Assembly: GCA_946885745.1 (NCBI GenBank)
Contig: CAMPGV010000030.1
Location: 1 to 10,078 of the forward strand
Direction of reading: 5' to 3'
Source: an uncultured Candidatus Saccharibacteria bacterium
Lineage (GTDB): Bacteria > Patescibacteria > Saccharimonadia > Saccharimonadales > JAEWBQ01
Length of the DNA stretch: 10,078 bases
A program made the translations under genes and the position numbers. Below are positions 5,810 through 10,078 of this stretch, piece after piece. Positions within the stretch are counted from its first letter, which is position 1. Each line of letters opens with the position of its first letter. The notes under the pieces are model-generated. The model had not been told where the DNA came from. It was given only the letters and a program-made list of their open reading frames with translations, and did no database searches.

Positions 5810-6202
5810 TTAAGCTTTAGCCTCCTCTTTTGCTACGGCCTTAAGCTCGTCAACGAAAGCGATCGTTGCAAGCTGTGCGCCGTCGCCAACACGCAGGCGA
5901 GTACGAGTCACGCGGACGTGACCACTTGTGCGGCCTGTGAGTTGTGGAGCGATTTCGTCTACCAACTTGTAGGCAGCAGCCTGAGTTGAGAGAGCAGCAA
6001 TCACCTGTCGGCGGTTGTGAAGGTCACCCTTCTTTGCCTTTGTAATAACTTTTTCGATGTAACGCGCAGTTTCTTTGGCTTTTGGCAGCGTGGTCTCAAT
6101 CTTGCCGTGTTCGACAAGACTCGTCGCTAGGCCTTTCAGCAGCGCGCGGCGCTGGTCGCGTTCACGACCGAATTTGCGCCCTTTGTAACCGTGTCGATGC
6201 AT
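5810..6202 (-). CDS. rplQ: 50S ribosomal protein bL17
   Basis: The 130-aa protein lies near the peptide exit side of the 50S subunit. The N-terminal MHRHGYKGRKFGRERDQRRA and the following LLKGLATSLVEHGKIETTLPKAKE are classic for bL17. The end is an acidic and lysine-rich KAVAKEEAKA tail. It is located directly after rpoA with a 3-nt gap, as in the alpha operon of many bacteria. Confidence 0.96.
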   Translation of the reverse strand: MHRHGYKGRKFGRERDQRRALLKGLATSLVEHGKIETTLPKAKETARYIEKVITKAKKGDLHNRRQVIAALSTQAAAYKLVDEIAPQLTGRTSGHVRVTRTRLRVGDGAQLATIAFVDELKAVAKEEAKA

Positions 6203-6205
6203 GAT

Positions 6206-7129
6206 CTAGAGTTCCAATTCTGCTAATTTATCTTTTACTTCATCAAGTGCCTTGCTACCGAAGCCCTTAAGCTCGCGAAGGTCTTGTTCGCTCAAAGTCA
6301 CGAGGTCGTGAACTGTGCGGATGTTGTTGTTAACCAGTGCGTTTGCAGTACGTGCAGTCAGGTTGAGCTCTTCAATAGGAGTGTTGAGCTCGTTCGCTTC
6401 ATCAGCGCTTTCCTGGCCAAGTGCAGGTGCAGATTCAACAGATGTTGAGCCAGCAAGTGCAGTGTACTGGTTTACGAGGATCGCTGCAGCTTCTTCGAAT
6501 GCTTCGCGTGGGCTGAGTGAGCCATCGGTTTCAACAGTGAGGGCAAGGCGGTCAAGGTTAGTTTCCTGACCAACACGCGTACCATCAACCTTGTAACGGA
6601 CACGAAGAACTGGGCTGAATACGGCGTCGAGAGCGATCATGTCGCTGTGAACACGTGATTCAGATGATTCTTCGATAGTGCGGTAGCCGCGGCCAGCGTC
6701 GACAACTAGGTCAATAACGACAGACTTTTTAGGGTCATCGATAGTTGCAATAACCTGCTCTGGGTTGATGATCTCAACGTCAGCAGTTGTCTTAATGTCG
6801 CCAGCAACGATAGCGCCAGCGCCCTTCTTTTCAAGGCGAAGTTCGACTGGCTCGTCTGAATAAGACTTAACACGAACATTCTTGAGGTTGAGCATGATGT
6901 CAACAACATCTTCCTTCACACCTTCTACGGTAGTGAATTCATGTGTTGCACCTTCGATGCGGAAAGCAACGATTGCAGCACCCTTGATGCTTGAGAGAAG
7001 TACGCGGCGGAGGCTGTTACCGAGGGTATTGCCGTATCCAGCGTGCAGTGGTTCGATCACAAACTCGGCGCTTGTAGAGCTAAGTTCGTTTACGGCAGCT
7101 AGTGCTGGATCGTGGATTACTTGTGACAT
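6206..7129 (-). CDS. rpoA: RNA polymerase alpha subunit
   Basis: The 307-aa alpha subunit nucleates RNA polymerase assembly. The N-terminal dimerisation domain carries GYGNTLGNSLRRVLL at 31-45. An acidic, Ala/Ser-rich linker around 225-248 leads to the C-terminal helix-hairpin-helix domain (about 249-307, LTARTANALVNNN...LKGFGSKALDEVKDKL). Arg260 and Asn263 match the UP-element-contacting Arg265 and Asn268 of E. coli, so DNA contact by the C-terminal domain is likely kept. The ATG at 7129 has a good ribosome binding site, AAGGAG, 10 nt upstream, in the widest gap (23 nt) of the downstream half of the operon. That suggests independent translation initiation. Confidence 0.97.
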   Translation of the reverse strand: MSQVIHDPALAAVNELSSTSAEFVIEPLHAGYGNTLGNSLRRVLLSSIKGAAIVAFRIEGATHEFTTVEGVKEDVVDIMLNLKNVRVKSYSDEPVELRLEKKGAGAIVAGDIKTTADVEIINPEQVIATIDDPKKSVVIDLVVDAGRGYRTIEESSESRVHSDMIALDAVFSPVLRVRYKVDGTRVGQETNLDRLALTVETDGSLSPREAFEEAAAILVNQYTALAGSTSVESAPALGQESADEANELNTPIEELNLTARTANALVNNNIRTVHDLVTLSEQDLRELKGFGSKALDEVKDKLAELEL

Positions 7130-7152
7130 TCTAATATCTCTCCTTACCCTAT

Positions 7153-7770
7153 TTAACGTGAGTAATACTCAACGATCAGTTGCTCATTAATGTCAGCTTC
7201 AGCTTCTTCACGCTTTGGAAGACCGGTAATTTCTACAGTTACCTTCTTTGCGTCGCTCTTCATCCAAGACAATGGGCCCTGAACTGAGTTGTTAACGACG
7301 TCATCGATCTGTGAGAAGTAGCCAGACTTAGCGCTTTTTGGGCGAACAGTGATAACATCACCGACCTTGACGCGGATTGACGGAATGTCAACACGGCGGC
7401 CATTAAGCATGAAGTGACCGTGACCAACGAGCTGACGAGCAGCGCGGCGGCTGGTAGCAAAACCTGCGCGGTAAATAGTGTTATCAAGACGCAATTCGAG
7501 GAACTGGAGAAGGTTCTCACCAGCAAGACCCGGCTTGCGATCTGCTTCATTCATCAAGCGAGCGAATTGCTTTTCGAGGAGACCGTAAGTACGGCGCACC
7601 TTCTGCTTTTCGCGGAGCTGGATTGAGTAAAGACTTGGCTTGCCCTGGCGTCCATGTGCGTGCTGACCTGGAATGCCTGACTTGCGAGCCATAATTTTAA
7701 CTGCTTTAGGGTGAAGCGCGTAACCTTCGCGGCGACTTTGCTTCACAATAGGCGAAGTATCTCGTGCCAT
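7153..7770 (-). CDS. rpsD: 30S ribosomal protein uS4
   Basis: The 205-aa protein is a primary 16S rRNA binder and, in many bacteria, the autogenous repressor of the alpha operon. The S4 RNA-binding domain spans about 91-155 (LELRLDNTIYRAGFATSRRA, then GHFMLNGRRVDIPS). The N-terminal part has no cysteines, so this is the zinc-free form. It starts 3 nt after the rpsK stop and precedes rpoA. Whether it regulates this operon here cannot be seen. Confidence 0.96.
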   Translation of the reverse strand: MARDTSPIVKQSRREGYALHPKAVKIMARKSGIPGQHAHGRQGKPSLYSIQLREKQKVRRTYGLLEKQFARLMNEADRKPGLAGENLLQFLELRLDNTIYRAGFATSRRAARQLVGHGHFMLNGRRVDIPSIRVKVGDVITVRPKSAKSGYFSQIDDVVNNSVQGPLSWMKSDAKKVTVEITGLPKREEAEADINEQLIVEYYSR

Positions 7771-7773
7771 AGG

Positions 7774-8166
7774 TTAAGCCCTCCGTGCCTTACGTGGGCG
7801 AACACCACCGTGTGGTACGCCTGTCACGTCTTTAATGCTATCAACAGTGATGTCGAAGCCGCCAAGTGCGCGGATTGCGGCATCACGGCCGAGTCCAACA
7901 CCCTTAACGAATACATCGACGCTACCAAGACCATAACCGGTCTTTGCAGCTTCTGCAGCTTTTTCAGCAGCGATCTGGGCTGCGTATGCAGTACCCTTCT
8001 TGCTACCACGGAAGCCACATGCACCGGCGCTACTAGCGGTCAGTACGTTTCCTTTTTTATCTGAGAAGGTAACGATCGTATTATTGAAGGTTGCCTGGAT
8101 GTGCAGCTGACCAGAAGGAACTGATCGGCGCTGCTTCTTACGAGTTGACGTTTTTGCATCTGCCAT
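7774..8166 (-). CDS. rpsK: 30S ribosomal protein uS11
   Basis: The 130-aa platform protein is close to the mRNA exit region. It has the typical GQLHIQATFNNTIVTFSD (19-36), SAGACGFRGSKKGTAYAAQ (46-64) and GRDAAIRAL segments. The C-terminal signature reads DVTGVPHGGVRPRKARRA. The E. coli protein has PHNGCRP there, with the Asn of Asn-Gly turned into isoaspartate. Here that position (120) is glycine. It has an AAAGGA ribosome binding site about 10 nt upstream, in a 15-nt gap after rpsM. Confidence 0.96.
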   Translation of the reverse strand: MADAKTSTRKKQRRSVPSGQLHIQATFNNTIVTFSDKKGNVLTASSAGACGFRGSKKGTAYAAQIAAEKAAEAAKTGYGLGSVDVFVKGVGLGRDAAIRALGGFDITVDSIKDVTGVPHGGVRPRKARRA

Positions 8167-8181
8167 AATCTATATTCCTTT

Positions 8182-8568
8182 CTACGTCTTAGACGCTGCC
8201 TTCTTTTGAGTTCCACCTACGGCGACTGCCTTACCCTTACGAGTTCGTGCATTCGTACGGGTACGTTGACCGTTTACTGGAAGCCCTGCTTTGTGCCTCA
8301 GTCCGCGATACGCGTTGACGTCCTTAAGGCGCTTAATATTGTTGGTTACCAAGCGCTGAAGGTCACCCTCGACGGTGTATTCACTGTCGATGATTTCGCG
8401 AATCTTCTGTTCTTCAGCCTCGGTGAGATCTTTCACCCGAGTGGTCGGCTCAATTTTTGCCGCCGCAAGGATGGTCGATGCAAATTTCGGACCGATGCCG
8501 TAGATATACGTCAAAGCGATCTGAACTTGCTTTTCTGATGGGATAACTACCCCAGCAATTCGAGCCAT
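8182..8568 (-). CDS. rpsM: 30S ribosomal protein uS13
   Basis: This 128-aa head protein contacts the large subunit and P-site t[24 protein letters not shown] at the start, the helix-hairpin-helix [12 protein letters not shown] at 23-34 and the basic [24 protein letters not shown] tail are characteristic. The tail continues as an Ala/Lys-rich extension. It starts 2 nt after the rpmJ stop, so translation is probably coupled. Confidence 0.96.
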   Translation of the reverse strand: MARIAGVVIPSEKQVQIALTYIYGIGPKFASTILAAAKIEPTTRVKDLTEAEEQKIREIIDSEYTVEGDLQRLVTNNIKRLKDVNAYRGLRHKAGLPVNGQRTRTNARTRKGKAVAVGGTQKKAASKT

Positions 8569-8570
8569 GC

Positions 8571-8687
8571 TTAACCCTGCCTTTGCTTATTCTTAGGTTT
8601 CTTCTTGTTGATGACACGCAAGCGGCCTTTTCGGCGTACTAGCTGATCATCTGGACTGATTTTTTTGACACTCGCACGAACTTTCAT
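8571..8687 (-). CDS. rpmJ: 50S ribosomal protein bL36, zinc-free form
   Basis: This 38-aa gene translates from ATG at 8687 to TAA at 8571-8573. It begins [19 protein letters not shown] and ends KNKQRQG, the bL36 ends. The four zinc ligands of the classical form (Cys11, Cys14, Cys27 and His33 in E. coli) are Ser, Asp, Asn and Asn here. It is therefore the C-minus type, which does not bind zinc. It lies 31 nt after infA, in a gap with AAAGGA and GGAG motifs some 13-25 nt from the start. The infA-rpmJ-rpsM order is the standard one. Confidence 0.95.
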   Translation of the reverse strand: MKVRASVKKISPDDQLVRRKGRLRVINKKKPKNKQRQG

Positions 8688-8718
8688 GAGTGGCGTTAAA
8701 CTCCAGTTTCCTTTAAAT

Positions 8719-8943
8719 TTAATCCTTGAGGCGGAAGCTGATTCTTCCCTTCGTGAGATCGTAAGGGGTCAACTCAACTTCTACCTTATCGCCCGGTACC
8801 AAACGGATATAATGCTTGCGCATCTTCCCGCTGATGTGGGCAATAATACTATGACCATTCTCCAGTTCAACCCTAAATTGAGTATTAGGCAGTGCTTCCA
8901 CTACCTTTCCGTTCAGTTTGATTACTTCCTTTTGACTCGCCAT
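8719..8943 (-). CDS. infA: Translation initiation factor IF-1
   Basis: The 74-aa single OB-fold protein binds the ribosomal A site during initiation. Conserved segments are [20 protein letters not shown] (8-27), [23 protein letters not shown] and [13 protein letters not shown], all typical. It is the first gene of the ribosomal operon. The ATG at 8943 has no Shine-Dalgarno sequence in the preceding 20 nt, and the proximal promoter would leave a leader of only 8-9 nt. Confidence 0.97.
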   Translation of the reverse strand: MASQKEVIKLNGKVVEALPNTQFRVELENGHSIIAHISGKMRKHYIRLVPGDKVEVELTPYDLTKGRISFRLKD

Positions 8944-8958
8944 AAATTACAGTAGTTG

Positions 8959-8987
8959 ATTATACATGAAAACGTGGCGCAAGTAAA
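8959..8987 (-). promoter_or_regulatory. Proximal promoter (P1) of the infA ribosomal operon
   Basis: -10 TATAAT (8959-8964) lies 17 nt after a weaker -35 TTTACT (8982-8987). TG directly precedes the -10, as at trpS. The -10 ends 15 nt before the infA ATG, giving a leader of about 8-9 nt without a ribosome binding site. Confidence 0.65.
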
Positions 8988-9041
8988 GCACTTCAGTTTC
9001 TCGACCCTAACTGCCGAATTAAACTGTATAAGTTAATTGTC

Positions 9042-9070
9042 ATTGTAGCGTGTCAACAACACAGCGTCAA
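9042..9070 (-). promoter_or_regulatory. Distal promoter (P2) of the infA ribosomal operon
   Basis: -35 TTGACG (9065-9070) and -10 TACAAT (9042-9047) are separated by 17 nt. The predicted start near 9035 gives a leader of roughly 90 nt. That leader contains a weak CAGTTT/AAACTG stem (8994-8999 with 9021-9026). The promoter begins 9 nt past the T tract of the orphan gene's terminator. Confidence 0.55.
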
Positions 9071-9078
9071 TACATGAC

Positions 9079-9119
9079 AAAACCCCCGCCAGCTCGCATC
9101 TCTGCGATCCGTACGGGGG
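9079..9119 (-). terminator. Terminator of the orphan gene between secY and infA
   Basis: On the - strand an outer stem CCCCCG/CGGGGG (9114-9119 with 9083-9088) and an inner stem TCGCA/TGCGA with a 4-nt loop (9094-9107) are followed by TTTT (9079-9082). It separates the orphan gene from the infA promoters. Confidence 0.75.
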
Positions 9120-9147
9120 GATATATAGTATTTGTCGGTTATACCAG

Positions 9148-9495
9148 CTACACAGCCGCTACTGAGGCCCCCCGAGGGGCATCGTGGCTCATGTCGGGGT
9201 GTACGGGTCGATGAAGAGGTGCGCTCTTCATGCGATCTGTAATCCGCTCACGCGCGCCCGAGAGCCGAAGCTTCTCGTTCTCGCACGCACGCCGCTCACG
9301 GAGCAGCTTTGCGTGAAGACGATCCTCGGGTGTGTCGCCGTGAAGCTCAAGGCGGCAGCGATAGCCAAAAGGCTCAAGGTCGCGCTTTATCTGCTTCAAC
9401 TTGGCCGTGTTTCTTGCCCGCTTTCGAGTAAGGCTCTTGAGCCGTACTACATCAACAGGCCGAATGATGATGCACAACGGAGACCACGCTGACAT
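9148..9495 (-). CDS. Orphan basic, probably coiled-coil protein, 115 aa, between secY and infA
   Basis: I do not recognise this protein. The ATG at 9495 has AAAGGA 6 nt upstream. The frame could be opened from a TTG at 9531, but that lies right against the leader hairpin and has no ribosome binding site. After a hydrophobic start (SPLCIIIRPVDVV), residues about 18-90 are very rich in Arg, Lys and Glu and look helical (RLKSLTRKRARNTAKLKQIK, KLLRERRACENEKLRLSGAR). A coiled coil or RNA-binding helix is plausible. The tail has His and Pro (PLHRPVHPDMSHD). There are three cysteines (8, 47, 71) and no catalytic motif. It has its own promoter, leader hairpin and terminator, and it occupies the place where adk and map usually sit. 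By eye it is GC-richer than the ribosomal genes. Function unknown; lineage-specific or acquired origin is possible. Confidence 0.66.
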   Translation of the reverse strand: MSAWSPLCIIIRPVDVVRLKSLTRKRARNTAKLKQIKRDLEPFGYRCRLELHGDTPEDRLHAKLLRERRACENEKLRLSGARERITDRMKSAPLHRPVHPDMSHDAPRGASVAAV

Positions 9496-9533
9496 CGGTA
9501 TTCCTTTCTTGAGGAGGTATGTGACCAACAAAA

Positions 9534-9568
9534 TACACCGTTCAGTCTTGCTTAGTCCGAACGGTGTA
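9534..9568 (-). promoter_or_regulatory. Perfect 10-bp hairpin in the leader of the orphan gene
   Basis: TACACCGTTC and GAACGGTGTA are exact complements around a 15-nt loop, followed on the - strand by TTTTG. It lies about 40 nt upstream of the ATG and about 30 nt after the predicted transcription start. It could act as an attenuator, a protein-binding leader or a DNA operator. ACCTCCT, the complement of a Shine-Dalgarno sequence, follows between it and the start codon. Confidence 0.6.
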
Positions 9569-9604
9569 CGTCGTCGATCGCCAAAGATTACTTGGATATA
9601 TACT

Positions 9605-9633
9605 GTTATACTCCTTCGATCTGCAGTTGTAAA
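9605..9633 (-). promoter_or_regulatory. Promoter of the orphan gene at 9148-9495
   Basis: -35 TTTACA (9628-9633) and -10 TATAAC (9605-9610) are spaced exactly 17 nt, each with one mismatch to consensus. The start is predicted near 9598, giving a leader of about 100 nt. It follows the secY terminator by 16 nt. Confidence 0.75.
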
Positions 9634-9649
9634 GATATTTTTACCATTA

Positions 9650-9678
9650 AAATAACCCGGAAATTCTCCGGGTTATTT
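9650..9678 (-). terminator. Terminator of secY
   Basis: A 12-bp perfect stem (9650-9661 with 9667-9678, core CCCGGA/TCCGGG) with a 5-nt loop ends in TTATTTTAA on the - strand. It lies 15 nt past the secY stop and closes the upstream ribosomal/secY operon. Confidence 0.8.
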
Positions 9679-9693
9679 CGTCAGGATCATATC

Positions 9694-10078
9694 CTATTTG
9701 TAGTCGTCGTAGGTAACCATAAGTGCGCGTGAGTTGATCTGGCGCAGTGACTCTAGACCGACGGTCACCACAATCAGCAGACCCGTACCGCCAACAGCAA
9801 GGTTCGTTGCGTTAATGCCAAGTTGCGCAAAGATATACTCAACCGCAAACGGCATGACGGCAATGAGACCCAGTGCCAGTGATCCGAACAGAATCAAACG
9901 GTTAACGGTGCGGCTCAGGTACTTCTCGGTCTGTAGACCAGGTCGTACGCCCTCGATGAAGCCGCCCTGCTTCTGGAGGTTCTCGGCAATCTCATTAGCA
10001 TTGAAGACGATACCTGTATAGAAGTAGGTAAAGAGGATAACGAGGGCGAAGTACGCAACTGGGTAGATGAACGCCTCA
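9694..10078 (-). CDS. secY: Preprotein translocase subunit SecY, C-terminal part
   Basis: The gene runs off the right edge, so only its last 127 codons or so are present. SecY is the channel of the Sec translocon in the cytoplasmic membrane. The frame continues upstream of the first in-frame start-like codon to the window end, reading EAFIYPVAYFALVILFTYFY. The SecY loop ANEIAENLQKQGGFIEGVRP then GLQTEKYLSRTVNR matches the conserved cytoplasmic loop between transmembrane helices 8 and 9. The last two membrane segments (LILFGSLALGLIAVMPF, VGGTGLLIVVTVGLESLRQI) and the short tail MVTYDDYK follow. The secY/infA neighbourhood is normal, but adk and map are absent. Confidence 0.95.
   Translation of the reverse strand, partial: EAFIYPVAYFALVILFTYFYTGIVFNANEIAENLQKQGGFIEGVRPGLQTEKYLSRTVNRLILFGSLALGLIAVMPFAVEYIFAQLGINATNLAVGGTGLLIVVTVGLESLRQINSRALMVTYDDYK

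Noticed and set aside
9511..9523. GAGGAGGT-ATG on the + strand
   Set aside because: It looks like a ribosome binding site and start, but the next codon is TGA, so no protein follows. It is only noted as the complement of the ACCTCCT in the orphan gene leader.
9496..9531. TTG-started 12-residue extension of the orphan gene at 9148-9495
   Set aside because: The TTG abuts the leader hairpin and has no ribosome binding site, whereas the ATG at 9495 has AAAGGA at good spacing.
1..10078. Alternative genetic code (UGA read as Gly or Trp)
   Set aside because: TGA ends the RluD-like gene in an ATGA overlap with holB, and in the frames inspected no in-frame TGA is needed to complete any gene. The standard bacterial code fits.

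Overview
The window looks like chromosome from a Candidate Phyla Radiation bacterium, most likely Saccharibacteria (TM7). This placement is inference. It rests on compact, nearly gap-free gene packing, the style of the ribosomal proteins (a zinc-free bL36 and uS4, a divergent TrpRS signature), a type IV pilin beside housekeeping genes, and normal use of TGA as stop, for example at the end of the RluD-like gene. That last point argues against the UGA-recoding phyla SR1/Absconditabacteria and Gracilibacteria. A 16S or concatenated ribosomal-protein tree would settle it.

Layout. Two tRNA genes lie on the + strand at the left edge: a truncated tRNA-Thr(TGT) and a complete tRNA-Tyr(GTA). A bidirectional terminator and a perfect 28-bp hairpin follow. 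Every protein gene is on the - strand. Reading in the direction of transcription from the right edge: the 3' end of secY and its terminator; an autonomous orphan gene (115 aa, basic) with its own promoter, a hairpin leader and a terminator; then the alpha-type ribosomal operon infA-rpmJ-rpsM-rpsK-rpsD-rpoA-rplQ-rplM-rpsI, served by two promoter candidates and closed by a terminator. Next come a type IV pilin or pseudopilin gene with its own promoter; a tightly coupled set trpS / RluD-like pseudouridine synthase / DNA polymerase III delta-prime / membrane-anchored TPR protein; and finally a second orphan gene (about 87 aa) with a near-consensus sigma70-type promoter and a strong ribosome binding site.

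How the genes work together. Most of the window is core information processing: translation initiation (IF-1), 30S and 50S proteins, the RNA polymerase alpha subunit, tRNA charging, pseudouridylation and the replicative clamp loader. The surface or motility side is represented by the pilin and SecY.

The least expected content is the two orphan genes and the promoter architecture. At the pilin, trpS and TPR genes a TATAAT box ends only 9-10 nt before the ATG, so the predicted transcripts are essentially leaderless. Both orphan genes have longer leaders and clear Shine-Dalgarno sequences. Neither orphan is recognisable by eye. uS11 also lacks the Asn of the C-terminal Asn-Gly pair that becomes isoaspartate in E. 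coli. No CRISPR array, insertion sequence or transposase was seen, and no gene-free stretch exceeds about 210 nt.
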